This document shows positions 11,268 to 22,125 of a stretch of 64,000 nt of DNA, in pieces (positions within the stretch are counted from its first letter, which is position 1; the number at the start of each line of letters is the position of its first letter). The notes beneath the pieces were generated by a model. It had not been told where the DNA came from. It searched no databases and worked only from the letters and a program-made list of their open reading frames with translations. Made by a program: the position numbers and the translations under genes. The DNA is from Saussurea involucrata (Eukaryota > Streptophyta > Magnoliopsida > Asterales > Asteraceae): assembly GCA_033807775.1 (NCBI GenBank), contig CM066321.1:235406350-235470349 (forward strand), given 5' to 3'.

Positions 11268-12079
11268 CCCGACTTGAATGACACATTTTGATGTCATTTC
11301 GGGTGTTAAGTATAAGTTTATTTTAATATACTTTAACTATCAAATTAGTTACATTTGCGTATATATATACACCTGAGTTTATAGCCATTATAGATGTAAA
11401 TAAACACATCAATAACAAATGCAAAACTCTCAATGTTCTTCGTTCCATGTAGGAATGTATCGAGGAGAACTTGATTGTTTTTGTGACATCTCATACAATC
11501 ATAAGAAATATATTATTATTCATTGAATTATTATTTTTATTCATTCAAACATTTAGACGATGGACTGTCACTTGTTGCTAAAGCACTATATTAATAGGAA
11601 CATTGTTAAGATATTCGTACCAATGAGAAATCATATTATAAGAATGAAAATGGGTATATGTACATCAACTCTAATGGTATGAAAGAAAAATATATTAGAG
11701 GAATTAATTAATGGATCATCTATGTTATTAAATCATATTTTGTCACCAATAAAGAACTTTGGGACAATGACACGTATGTTTCGCATGACCACGTGGGACA
11801 CCATGTGCATGACATAGTAATCCATGTATTGAAAAATACACATAGACACATTCTCTTTCGAGTGAAAGACAAAACGATGGAATCAACCAAATTGCAACTG
11901 TTGACTTCTACTGCAAAAGAAGCAACACCACCATCATAATATGATATCTTCAATACCTAGAAGTTTTGTATACCCTTATCCTTAGCCAAGACAGGAATGA
12001 GACCATCCTAAAGCTAAGAACATAATATAAAAATATTTCATTCTTACAACGAATACAAAGTGATATTTATAGACATAAA
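11268..12079. other. Non-coding, AT-rich region upstream of the G pol remnant
   Basis: No element end or ORF is recognised. A small inverted repeat AATGACA..TGTCATT occurs near 11276-11300. It may contain decayed gag sequence of element G, but I cannot support that. Confidence 0.3.
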
Positions 12080-14084
12080 CATCAAGAATGCGGGCCATTA
12101 CAGTACTTTATGGTTCTGGTTTTGACACGATGAACACGTGTAATATTATTATCCACATGAAATGTTGCACTCCCACTAGTTATACGTTTAAGGATTCACC
12201 ACCTTGATTTTCTTATCAAGTCTACATGACTTAGAATACTGGAGAATTTACATCATAAGGATTTGATGATTATTGCATATGTACCGAGATTAATGTACAG
12301 TTTCTTATACCCCATGTGTATATATAAAATGGTCTCGTAGAACGATATAAGTTGTCATCAAAAGAATATAGATGGTAACTAGGGCATTGGTTATGCGCAC
12401 CAATTTATCCACATCTGCATGAGGTTATGCAATATTACATGCAACTTTACTTATTCGTGTTTAGACCCACTACCAGCCAACCAATCTCATACGTACCAGT
12501 TGGTAACTGGATATAAGCCTGATTTTTTACATTTATGTATGTTTGGTTGTGTTGTATATGTACCAATTACGCCCCTACAGCGTACCAAAATGGGTCTTAA
12601 AGACGATTCACATATGTTGGATATGGATACCCAACAATTATCCGCTAATTAGAATCCTTGATGAGTGATCTCTTTACCGCTAGATTTACAGGTTGTCACT
12701 TTGATGAGACAGTCTTCCCGTCGTTAGGGGGAGATAGGAAAAAGGATTTTCCATGGGAACGGCAGGAAGTGTAATTGAACATTCCCACTCTGTCTCATTT
12801 TGATCCCCAAAACTTCACTACGTAAAGTTGAAGTCAAACGAATCAGACTCGATGCCTGATACGTTTAATATTATTCCAAAAGTGACAATATCACATATAC
12901 GAGCTGTAAATATACTCGCAAGGTTAGAAGTCCCCAAACAAGGGCACAACGTCGCTGGAAATACGTTGCAATCACACATGGTGGAGGTGTGGTTGAGGTC
13001 GTAGATCCCAAAAGGAAATGGGGGAAGCTACGTGGTTCGATAGATACTCTTCTAAAGGAAGAGAAGAGTAAGGCACAACTATTTATCATCAATGCATGAG
13101 ATTATCTCTAATTAAAACTATGTCTATGAATCATTACTAAGGACGCTCCAAAGTTAATATTGATTCCAGAGATCAAAGAAATCTCAAATGAATATCAGTC
13201 GATGGAAGGATCATACATACTCAATAATGATATATTTCATATACCGTTGCTTATGAGATAACAGAGCACGATGTCATCGAACCATGCTCAGTTGAAGAAT
13301 GTCAATAAAGAGAAAATTGGCCTAAATGAAAAGAAGCATTCCAGGATAATTATTTGACAAATGAACATGTATTTGGTTCGGTAGTGCTAACCAACCAAGT
13401 GTAATGCATGTAGGACATAGATAAATCATTTGTCAGGGAAGCGTAATGAGAATAATTAAGTCATAATACATAAGGCTCTCCTTTGGCGCAAGGTTTCTCA
13501 CAACGCACTGGATTGACCACAATAAGACTTACTCTCGTGATGGACAACGTTTTGCTAATTAATTAGCCAAGTAGTTTCCGAAGGACTGGAAATTGTAGCT
13601 CAACGATGCTGTTACTACATATCTCTATGGGATCTAAATTCAGAGATATATAAAAGTGCTTGATGACATTATACCAATATCAAGTAACTCAAATCCATGA
13701 AATGCGTTTACAATAAAATTGAAACACTCACTTTATAGATTAAAGCAATCTACGCGAGTGTGGTATACCTGCCTAAGTGAATTCTAGATTGGGAAAAGAT
13801 ATAAGAACGATGAACTGTGCCCTTGCGTATTTATTTAAGAAAACAAGTTCCAGATTTTCAAAATAGCTCTATGTTATGAACATAATTGGCACTCTTGATG
13901 AAATAAGAGAAACCACAAGCTACTTGAAATCCGATTTTGAGATGAAAGGTCTTGGGAAAACTTGGTTTTGTCTAGATACTTGAACTAGGACACCGAGTTT
14001 CTGGAATATTAATCCACCGATTCTCATATGTCCAGAAAATGATCAGGCGACTTAATATGGACAAAGCCCATCCGACTAGCACTC
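12080..14084 (+). pseudogene. Element G: decayed copia pol, integrase to reverse transcriptase
   Basis: Fragments in changing frames read like copia pol of a family unlike A, B or C. About 12085-12130 resembles the ECGP..YFMVL stretch of integrase. About 12240-12300 matches the D..GEF region. The best open piece (12419-12652) carries LVTGYKP...FGCVVYVPI...QRTKMG, typical of the integrase C-terminal part. RT-like pieces follow, including a VAQGFSQ-like stretch near 13480 and, at 13920-14080, a stretch ending in the Asp-Lys-Ala-His-Pro region of RT. Many stops and frameshifts make it clearly dead. Element C is inserted at 14084 and the same pol resumes at 27307. Confidence 0.7.
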
Positions 14085-14139
14085 TGTTAGATCTGAAGTT
14101 TTGTCAATAAACCAAGTGTTGAAGATCTGACAAGAAGGT

Positions 14140-14253
14140 TCAGAAGTTCTGAGAAGAAGAGTCAGAAGTTCTGAGAAGAAGAGTCAGAAGTTCTGAGAAA
14201 GAGAAGTCAGAAGTTCTGAGAAGCGTGATCAGAAGAATGTTCAGAAGTTCTGA
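14140..14253 (+). repeat. 22 bp-phased palindrome array in the C LTR
   Basis: TCAGAA-G-TTCTGA palindromes start at 14140, 14162, 14184 and 14207, with an imperfect copy at 14229 and another at 14241. Spacing is 22, 22, 23, 22 and 12 bp. The right LTR has the same array, offset by 12733 bp. Confidence 0.95.
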
Positions 14254-14313
14254 ACTACCTGTTCAGAACTTATGACGAGTTTCGTTACTTAGTAATGTGT
14301 AAACTAATTAGGA

Positions 14314-14384
14314 CACGTGTTTTGTTCTTATTAGTCTTTCTTTTTTGTACTGTAGCTTTTATATATCCGTTACAGTATAAATAG
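14314..14384 (+). promoter_or_regulatory. Element C LTR promoter: G-box and TATA box
   Basis: CACGTG at 14314-14319 and TATAAATAG at 14376-14384, 57 bp apart from box start to box start less five. This is the expected start region of genomic RNA. The same signals repeat in the right LTR (TATA at 27109). Confidence 0.65.
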
Positions 14385-14575
14385 AGTGGTTAGCACTACG
14401 TTGCTAACTGATTGATTTTCCCATATTACTTGTATTCATTCCTTGTAATCTTTGAGGTTATCTCTCTCTTAGATCTGTAATTCTGTGCATCATTGAATAC
14501 AATTGGGCTTGATCATACAATTTCTCAATTACTTCTTTCTATATTGATTGTAAGAATAGATCCTGCACTTTCAAT

Positions 14576-14587
14576 TGGTATCAGAGC
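14576..14587 (+). other. Element C primer binding site
   Basis: TGGTATCAGAGC, complementary to initiator tRNA-Met, two bases after the 5' LTR. Confidence 0.9.
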
Positions 14588-14763
14588 CAATCAACAAACA
14601 AATTCGTTCAAGATTGTGATTGCGAAGATCGATTGATCAATTTCTTGAAGATTTCTTGATTCATTCAAAATTCGATTCCGCTGCTAGGGCTAGTTCTTGA
14701 ATTCTTAGCAATTCTTGAATTACCTGCTACTTTTCGATCAAGAAAATCGAATTTGTCTTTCTG

Positions 14764-17700
14764 TTGAATTTTCTTACAATCATGTCTTCTAAAGAATATC
14801 TAGCCATGGGATCCGAAACCAAACCGCCTGTTCTTATACCAGAAGAGTATCAGCAATGGAAAACTCGTATGATCCAATTCCTTGACAACATCGATGAAAA
14901 TCTTATGATTTCTATTCGAGAAGGTCCAATCGAAGTATATATCGATGTCGCCGCAACCCCTGCTACAGAGACAACTCCAGAAATTCCAGCGACCAGAGTA
15001 AAGAAGAATTATTCCCAATACACTGCTGAACAGAAAAATAGGCATGCTATTGACAAAAGAGCAATTACTTTGATGACTTTGGCTGTCCCGAATGAGGTTC
15101 TTAACAGGATTGACAGTGGATCATCAGCTAAAGAAATGTGGGACGAATTGGAAAGGCAAATGTTAGGAACTGTGAGATCTATTCAGGCAAAGTTAAATCA
15201 AAGCATAAATGCTTATGAAAGGTTCAAAGCAAAAGAGTCAGAAAGTTTGACACAGACATACAGTAAATTTTGCACTATTCTAAATGACTTGAGAAGAAAT
15301 GGACTGAAGAAAACAAAATCAGAAATAAATTACAAATTTCTGAACAGTCTAAATTCAGAATGGTCATCATTTGCCATAAGTCTGCAAATGAACAAGGATA
15401 TGTGTGAAGAAGACTTAAATGATTTGTTCTGTGTTCTTAATCAACATGAAGACTCTGTCAAGTTAGTTGTGGAAGAAAAGAAAAATGTTGCTGATCAGTT
15501 AGCGTTCTTATCAAAGTCCAAAGCAATCAAAGCACCCAAAAAGACTGCATATCTATCAGAAATACCGAGTCTAGAGGAATCTGACAAAGAAGAAGGATCA
15601 GAAGATGATGAAGATATCAAGATAATGGCTGAAAAGCTAGGTTTGCTGACAAATACTTTCAACAAAAGGTATGGGAAGGGCAGATTTCAAGGAAATTATA
15701 AGAGAGCTGGAAGTTCAGATTATAAGAAGAAAGATGACAGAGAAGAAAATAAGATTGAAAAGAGAATAGAGAGAAGTGAAGAAAACAAGGAAGAGAAGGA
15801 AGAGAGAAAAGAAAAGAATCTGTGTTTCAAGTGTGGAAAATCTGGCCATTATGCCAAGGATTGCAGAGTTAAAGTTGTGAAAGATTATGAATACTACACG
15901 AAGAAGGCTCAGCTTGCAAAGAAGAGAGATGACGAGAGTGCGCTATTGGCTGAACAGGAGAATTGGTTGTACTACACTTCTGATGAAGATGATCATATCA
16001 ACTTTCCACAGATGCGAAGCTATATGGCAAAAATGAGGAATGAGGATGATTCTGATTTTGAAGATGCTGATTCTGAGTCATCTGCTGAGGTACATTCTTC
16101 ACTTGAATTAGAGTTAATGACACAGATTGGTGAAATGAAAACTGAATTTGCTAATCTAAGAAAACAGATAAAAGGAGAAAGAACTTTGGTTAACAAATTC
16201 AGAATTGAAAAAGAAGTAATAAACGAACAATATGAAGAATCTGAGGCTGAGAAACAGAAAGTTAAAGATGAAAATTCTGAATTGATGAAAAGGCTTTCTG
16301 AACTAAAAGTTGAGTTTTCAAAAATAAAGGATGAAAAAGGTGACTTACAAATAAAATTTGATATGTTATTTGAAGAAAGAAAGAATTTATACACCAAAAT
16401 CAAAGAATTGGAAGATTTGAATTTGAAAAGAGGTCAGACTCAGCAAACATTAAATCTTTTATTAAGCAATGTTAAAGATACAAGATTTTACAATCCAAAG
16501 AAGGGATTGGGATTGGAAGAAAATGTCATTTTAAAAAGAGCTCCAATACTTCAAGTTTCTAAGCCAAAAATCCCAGAAATTGTTGAAGTTTTCATAAGAC
16601 CTGCTAGTTCTATAACAAGTTCTGACAATTTGCAAAGACCAAACTCTAAAAAGTCAGATGAGACAATTTCTGAGTCTAAAACAGAAAAGTCAGTTGGTTC
16701 AGAAGAAAAGGTTAAGAAAGAAGTTTCTAAACCAACAGATGAAAAGCCAAGATACAATGATACTAAATTCAAGTATGATTCCTTAAATGTCAGCTACAAA
16801 AATAAACAACCAAGTTTTTCATATCATGACATTGAGAGCATATTTGATACAAGTAAAAATTCTGAAACAGTCAATCAGAAGTCTGAAACGTCTAGTCAGG
16901 ATTCTGAACTTTGTAGTCAGAATTCTGAGTCTAAAGATCAGACATCTGAGTCTGTAAATCAGAACTCTGACTCAGGTAGTCAGAAGTCTGATTCAACTGG
17001 ATTTTCTGAAACAAAATCAGATGAATTTTTGCAACTTGAAAAGAGATTTAATCTTGTGAGTCAAGAACTTGAGGATTTAAGGAAAGCTTATGATGAACTT
17101 GAAAATGATTTCTGTGAGGTGGATATTAAACTTGAAGAAGCTTTGAAAGAAAAGAATATTTTTATTCAGAAAATAACAGAGCTTGAAAAACTGAAGACTG
17201 AGTATGATCTTTTTAAAATTAATGCTTCAAGAGAAAATGATAAATTCTTTAATGAATCAAGTACATATGAAAAAGGTGAATCATCTAATTCTTCTAACAA
17301 AAAGAACTTGAATTTTTCAGAAAAAGAAGAAAGCAAAAGGAAAGATGATCTTGCAAAGTTGAATGATCTGAAAAGGGAACTTGAGAAGCTTAGAATGAAA
17401 TCTACTTCTGAACTAAACGCTAGAAATTCTTGTAATAAGGGCAATTGTACTCTGAACAGTATAAATAAAAATGAAATGATCTATGTTTCAGATTTATTGT
17501 CACTTGCAAAGAAAAATCTTGTTTGTGTTAGATGTAAAAATGATTCATTCCAATATTCTCACAAATGTCAAGTCAAAATAACTTCTGTTTCATACATAAG
17601 AAAAGATATTCAGAAAGTTTCTGTTTCTCAAAATACAGAAAAGAAGAAAATTTCTGTTCCTCAGACTCAGAAGAAAGAAAAGATAAAAGAAAAGAAAGTT

Positions 17701-17907
17701 GAAAACATAGCAAAACCAAAAGTTACAACTCTCAAAAAGAATTTGAACAAACTTGTAAGCAGAAAATGTTCTGACTTCATAAAAGTTCAAGGAAAGTGGT
17801 GTTTGAAGAAAGATTTTGAGTGGAGAGTAAAAGGTACTAATGTTAAATCCAATGACAAAGCTAACAAAAATGGACCCATTCCAAAATGGGTACCTAAACC
17901 TAACTGA
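14764..17907 (+). CDS. gag: Element C gag (structural protein), 1047 residues
   Basis: Intact ORF. Translation may begin at 14764 or at the second Met (14782), because the copia gag domain starts soon after (PPVLIPEEYQQWKTRM). Residues about 25-235 are the UBN2-like gag domain. A CCHC knuckle CFKCGKSGHYAKDC sits at 354-367. Long Glu/Lys-rich coiled-coil stretches cover about 460-590 and 755-880. A six-unit 7-residue repeat (x-S-E/D-x-x-x-Q pattern) covers about 704-745. A second Cys/His cluster, CVRC...HKC, lies at 921-935. The tail has WRVKGTNV and PKWVPK, which recur in the gag ends of B1 or H2. Gag assembles particles and packages RNA; the long C-terminal extension is unusual for copia. 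Pol follows in a different frame after a splice-acceptor-like sequence. Confidence 0.93.
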   Translation: MNFLTIMSSKEYLAMGSETKPPVLIPEEYQQWKTRMIQFLDNIDENLMISIREGPIEVYIDVAATPATETTPEIPATRVKKNYSQYTAEQKNRHAIDKRAITLMTLAVPNEVLNRIDSGSSAKEMWDELERQMLGTVRSIQAKLNQSINAYERFKAKESESLTQTYSKFCTILNDLRRNGLKKTKSEINYKFLNSLNSEWSSFAISLQMNKDMCEEDLNDLFCVLNQHEDSVKLVVEEKKNVADQLAFLSKSKAIKAPKKTAYLSEIPSLEESDKEEGSEDDEDIKIMAEKLGLLTNTFNKRYGKGRFQGNYKRAGSSDYKKKDDREENKIEKRIERSEENKEEKEERKEKNLCFKCGKSGHYAKDCRVKVVKDYEYYTKKAQLAKKRDDESALLAEQENWLYYTSDEDDHINFPQMRSYMAKMRNEDDSDFEDADSESSAEVHSSLELELMTQIGEMKTEFANLRKQIKGERTLVNKFRIEKEVINEQYEESEAEKQKVKDENSELMKRLSELKVEFSKIKDEKGDLQIKFDMLFEERKNLYTKIKELEDLNLKRGQTQQTLNLLLSNVKDTRFYNPKKGLGLEENVILKRAPILQVSKPKIPEIVEVFIRPASSITSSDNLQRPNSKKSDETISESKTEKSVGSEEKVKKEVSKPTDEKPRYNDTKFKYDSLNVSYKNKQPSFSYHDIESIFDTSKNSETVNQKSETSSQDSELCSQNSESKDQTSESVNQNSDSGSQKSDSTGFSETKSDEFLQLEKRFNLVSQELEDLRKAYDELENDFCEVDIKLEEALKEKNIFIQKITELEKLKTEYDLFKINASRENDKFFNESSTYEKGESSNSSNKKNLNFSEKEESKRKDDLAKLNDLKRELEKLRMKSTSELNARNSCNKGNCTLNSINKNEMIYVSDLLSLAKKNLVCVRCKNDSFQYSHKCQVKITSVSYIRKDIQKVSVSQNTEKKKISVPQTQKKEKIKEKKVENIAKPKVTTLKKNLNKLVSRKCSDFIKVQGKWCLKKDFEWRVKGTNVKSNDKANKNGPIPKWVPKPN
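16875..17000 (+). repeat. 21 bp tandem array inside gag of element C
   Basis: TCAGAANTCTGA-like palindromes start at 16875, 16896, 16917, 16938, 16959 and 16980, exactly 21 bp apart, encoding six 7-residue units. One unit contains the perfect 12 bp palindrome TCAGAATTCTGA. It is the same word as in the LTR, but at a frame-preserving period. Confidence 0.95.
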
Positions 17908-17918
17908 TCCTTTTGCAG
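17897..17918 (+). promoter_or_regulatory. Candidate 3' splice site at the gag stop of element C
   Basis: Directly over and after the gag stop comes a CTAAC/CTGAT branch-point-like stretch, a T-rich run and TTTTGCAG, with pol reading onward from 17919 in phase 0. The same arrangement is found in B1 (51085) and H2 (45510). Splicing itself is not proven from DNA. Confidence 0.55.
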
Positions 17919-20900
17919 GGCTGTCATGTGTGGTTTTTAGATTCAGGAGCTTCAAGACACATGACAGGTCAGAAGTATTTTCTATCAAACTTCACAGAAA
18001 AGGCTGGAGGAGCAGTAAACTTTGGAAACAATAGCAAAGGTCAAGTCAAAGGTTATGGGGATTTAACTAAAGGGGATCTAACTATCCAAAAGGTTTTCTA
18101 TGTTGAAGGATTACAACACAATCTTTTCAGCATAAGTCAGTTTTTAGACAGTCTTTGTCAAATTAAGTTTCAAATAACAGGTTGCATGATTCTAACTGAA
18201 AATGATGTCAAAGTCTTCTGGGCCAAAAGACATATGGACTTATTTGTAGTTAATTTTTCAAAATTGAAAACATTAAATACAGTTTGTCTTTTATCAAAAT
18301 CAACTGCAAATGAATGCTGGCTTTGGCACAGAAGATGTTCTCATCTGAATTTCAAAGATCTTAATAATCTTGTTGCAAAACATTTGGTTAAAGGCTTACC
18401 AAAGCTTAAATTTGAAAAAGAATCATTATGCTCAGCTTGTGAAATGGGCAAGATGAAAAAGAGTTCTCACAAATTAAAAATGGACTCATCTTGCAAAGCA
18501 CCATTAGAAATGATTCATACTGATCTTTGTGGTCCAATTTCAGTTTAATCGATGGGAGGAAAGAAATATATGCTTGTGATTGTTGATGAATTATCCAGAT
18601 ACACGTGGGTTGAGTTCCTAAGAGCTAAGTCAGAAGCTGCTACTACATTGATAAATTTTATCAAAAGGATTCAAGTTCTCTTACAACTTCAAGTTCAGAA
18701 AATCAGAAGTGATAATGGAACGGAGTTCAGAAATGAGACTCTTCAGAATTTTTTAGAAAGTTCTGGGATTTCTCACAATTTTTCTGCTGTCAGAACTCCT
18801 CAACAAAATGGTGTTGTTGAAAGGAAGAATAGAACTCTAGTTGAGGCTGCGAGAACAATGCTGGCTTATGCAAATCTTCCTACTTTCCTATGGGCTGAAG
18901 CAATTGCAACTGCTTGTTTTACACAAAATAGAACTTTAATCAATAAGAGATTAAATAAGACTGCTTATGAACTGATAAATAAAAGAAAACCATTAATCAA
19001 ATTCTTTCATATTTTTGGTTGCAGATGCTATGTTCTCAGAGACAGAGAAAATCTTGCCAAATTCGATAAAAAGGCAGATGAAGGATACTTTGTGGGTTAT
19101 TCTTTAACTTCCAAAGCATTCAGAATCTACAATAGAAGAACCAAGAGGATGATGGAGAGCATAAATGTAACTTTTGATGAAGCCAGAATGCGGACTTCTG
19201 AACAAGACAGTTCAGAACTCATGCTGAACAAGACAAAAATGACTTCTGATACAAATTCTAATCCTATTTGTTCAGAACTCAATTTACTGTTTAAGGATGC
19301 TTTTAGTGAACTAATTTCTGATTCTTATTCAGAATATGAAAACCCAAAGATGGTCAAAGAGATGAAAAATAAGACTCCAGAAATAGTTAAATCAACTGTA
19401 ATTTCTGACAAAGGTCCATCAGAGGAGTGCCCAAATCTAATAAATACAAGTGGTGAAAACTCTGAACCTTGTAATCAGAATTCTGATTCTTGTACTCAGA
19501 ACTCTGAACAAGTCAATGAGAACTCTGACTTCATTAATCAGAACTCAAACTTGGATGCAACTCCTACTCATACGTCAGAACAAGGTGACAGTTCAGAATT
19601 ACGAGCAATCATTGATGAGAATGATGCAAACAACAATTATTCAGAGATTGATGTACTCCCTAGTGCTAATAAATGGACTAAAAATCACCCTATTCATCAA
19701 GTAATAGGTGATCCATCAGCAGGAGTAAAGACAAGATCAGCTACAGCAAATGAAGCAATGTTTGCTGGTTTCTTAAGTGTAATTGAACCAAAGAAAGCTA
19801 ATGAAGCCCTAGAGGATCCAGACTGGATTTCAGCAATGCAAGAGGAATTGCTTCAATTTGAAAGAAATAAAGTTTGGAGACTCATTCCAAAGCCTGAAGG
19901 TAAATCTATAATTGGAACTAAATGGGTGTTCAGAAACAAAAAGGATGAATCAGGTGTTGTCATCAGAAACAAGGCAAGATTGGTTGCTAAGGGATACTGT
20001 CAACAAGAGGGAATTGATTATGATGAGACATTTGCACCAGTGGCAAGAATAGAGGCAATCAGAATATTTTTAGCCTATGCTGCACATAAAAACTTCAAGG
20101 TGTATCAAATGGATGTCAAATCAGCCTTTCTAAATGGCAAACTTAATGAAGAGGTGTATGTCCATCAACCTGAAGGTTTTGTTGATCCAGAATTCCCTGA
20201 TCATGTTTATATTTTAGACAAAGCTTTATATGGTCTAAAACAAGCACCACGAGCCTGGTATGACACTCTTACTAAACACCTGTTAGGTTCAGGATTCAAG
20301 AAAGGTAAGATTGACACAACTTTGTTTTTAAAGAAACAGGGTAATGATTTGATTCTGATTCAGATTTATGTTGATGACATAATATTTGGTTCTACCAGTC
20401 CAGAATTATGTGATAATTTTTCAAAAATCATGTCATCTGAATTTGAAATGAGCATGATGGGTGAACTGAATTTTTTCCTTGGTCTTCAAGTCAAACAACT
20501 ACCAAAAGGTATTTTCATAAATCAAGGAAAATATGTCAGAGATATTCTGAAAAAGTTCAAAATGTCTGATTGTGCTTCTATGAGAACACCTATGGCAACT
20601 AACATAAAGTTAGATGCTGATCTCAAAGGTGTTTCAGCAGATATCAAACTTTATAGAGGCATGATTGGATCATTACTTTATTTGACTGCAAGTAGACCAG
20701 ATATCATGTTTTCTACCTGTTTCTGTGCTAGATTTCAATCTAACCCGAAAGAATCACATATGTTGGCTGTCAAAAGGATTTTAAGATATCTCAAAGGAAC
20801 ACCTGATCTAGGTTTATGGTATCCAAAAGAAACTGACTTCAAATTGACTGCTTTCACTGATGCTGATCATGCAGGAAGTAGGTTGGACAGAAAGAGTACA

Positions 20901-21314
20901 TCTGGTGCTTGTCACTTTTTGGGAGATAAAATAGTGAGTTGGGCATCAAAGAAACAGAACTGTGTATCCACTTCAACTGCTGAAGCAGAGTATGTTGCTG
21001 CTGCTGCTTCATGCTCTCAAACATTGTGGATGAGAACAGAACTCATGGACTATGGATATCAGCTTAATAAGATTCCCATCTATTGTGACTCAGAAAGTGC
21101 AATTGCTATTACTCAGAACCCTGTTCAACATTCGAAGACTAAGCATATAGATGTGAGGTATCATTTTATAAAGGACTATGTGGAAAAAGGAACTATAGAG
21201 ATGCACTTTGTGCATACAAAGTATCAATTGGCTGACTTGTTCACAAAGCCTCTTGATCACAAAAGGTTTTCTTTTCTCATATGTAAAATAGGAATGCTTA
21301 ATCTGCCTAGTTGA
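17919..21314 (+). pseudogene. pol: Element C pol: protease, integrase, RT, RNase H; one in-frame TAA
   Basis: From 17919 the frame begins at the protease active site FLDSGASRHMTG. The GAG-pre-integrase stretch LWHRRCSHLNF and the integrase zinc-binding CSAC follow. A TAA at 18546-18548 interrupts just before the integrase core, and the same frame then runs open from 18552 to 21314. The core has the acidic triad context (HTDLCGP, RSDNGTEF, QNGVVERKNRT). RT has the catalytic IYVDDIIFG at about 20364. RNase H has TDADHAG and STAEAEYVA, and the end has LADLFTKPLD. A 7-residue repeat is present between integrase and RT (19454-19550). The TAA would stop a full Gag-Pol unless suppressed. Everything else appears intact, so the copy may be recently dead or may have been moved in trans. 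Confidence 0.92.
19454..19550 (+). repeat. 21 bp tandem array inside pol of element C
   Basis: Units start at 19454, 19475, 19496, 19517 and 19538, exactly 21 bp apart, each with a TCAGAA/TCTGA-type word. They encode Asn/Gln/Ser/Asp-rich 7-residue repeats between the integrase and RT domains. Confidence 0.9.
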
Positions 21315-21374
21315 AAATATTTTTTTTCTTAAAAATTCTAAATTTTTCTAAGTAAACTTGTCTGAGTAGTGTAT

Positions 21375-21528
21375 TCAGAACTTCTGAGTCTTGAGTTCGG
21401 AACTTCTGAATCTTGAGTTCGGAACTTCTGAATCTTGAGTTCAGAACCTCTGAGTCTTGAGTTCCGAACTTCTGAGTCCTGAGATCAGAACCTCTGAATC
21501 TTAAGGTCAGAAATTCTGAGTCAATACT
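21375..21528 (+). repeat. 22 bp-phased palindrome array downstream of pol in element C
   Basis: Seven TCAGAACTTCTGA-like words start at 21375, 21397, 21419, 21441, 21463, 21485 and 21507, at exactly 22 bp steps. This is the same word class as in the LTR and in the coding arrays. Confidence 0.96.
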
Positions 21529-21888
21529 TCAGCAATCTAACTTTCAAAAATTTACTTTTGAGAAATACAAATAACTTCAACTGTATGGATTATGCTTCTT
21601 TGATTATCTTTTAATCTCATCTTTATGTATCATTAATACTCAAATGCATGCTCAAGTCAAGGGGGAGCATCAAAATTCTTTTGGAAATCATTTTGTGATG
21701 CTTAAAAGATTTGTTTTCATTTCTTATCTGTTCAAACCTCTTCTGAATAATCAAAATGTTTTATATTGGTCAGAAGTTGATTTTAAAAGACATTTTGGTT
21801 ACAAGGCAAAATTCTTCTAAGTCATGGAATCAGAACATCTGTGCGTGTTATTCAGATTTTTGACTTGAGTCAAAATTCTATCCACTAA

Positions 21889-22027
21889 CACGTGTCAGCT
21901 TCATATTTGTTTGACAATGCCACGTATTTCATTTAAATCCTTTGTGGTATTTCACATGTGTTGACTCCGTTATAACATTGATTTCGCTTTTCCGTTAAAC
22001 CTTTCAACTTCACGGATTTTAAATAGG
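21889..22027 (+). promoter_or_regulatory. Candidate internal promoter for the element C third ORF
   Basis: A CACGTG core within ACACGTGTC at 21889-21894 is followed by TTTTAAATAGG at 22017-22027, about 100 bp before the ORF start at 22126. B1 has the same order before its third ORF. Promoter activity is inferred. Confidence 0.45.
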
Positions 22028-22125
22028 TCTTAAAATCCCTATTTCAAATTTCTTTCAAATTCCAGAGCGAAACGTGAGATACGAATCAAATCCAGAGTTC
22101 TTTGAATCTGTTTTCTTCTTAAATC

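Larger units (their letters stand above)
14085..14573 (+). repeat. Element C 5' LTR
   Basis: 489 bp, TGTTAGATC...CACTTTCA. The first 170 bp hold an array of TCAGAAGTTCTGA palindromes (see 14140-14253). A CACGTG box is at 14314 and TATAAATAG at 14376. Confidence 0.97.
21315..22125 (+). other. Element C spacer between pol and the third ORF
   Basis: Non-coding, 811 bp. It holds a 22 bp-phased palindrome array (21375-21528), a polypurine-like CAAGGGGGAGCATC at about 21658, a G-box at 21889 and a TATA-like box at 22018. Confidence 0.85.

Noticed and set aside
10890..11297. 135-codon frame on the - strand at the end of LTR E
   Set aside because: It crosses the LTR boundary and is made of the GC-rich repeat block and CT-rich leader. 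No domain or homology is visible.
14140..14253. Heat-shock elements in the C LTR
   Set aside because: The palindrome has GAA and TTC separated by one base, not the two bases of the nGAAnnTTCn pattern.
14576..14587. tRNA-like sequence next to LTRs
   Set aside because: Only 12-14 bases complementary to the 3' end of initiator tRNA-Met are present: primer binding sites, not tRNA genes.
17907..17919. Programmed ribosomal frameshift between gag and pol
   Set aside because: A stop lies between the frames, no slippery heptamer is evident, and the frame relation differs between C and B1.
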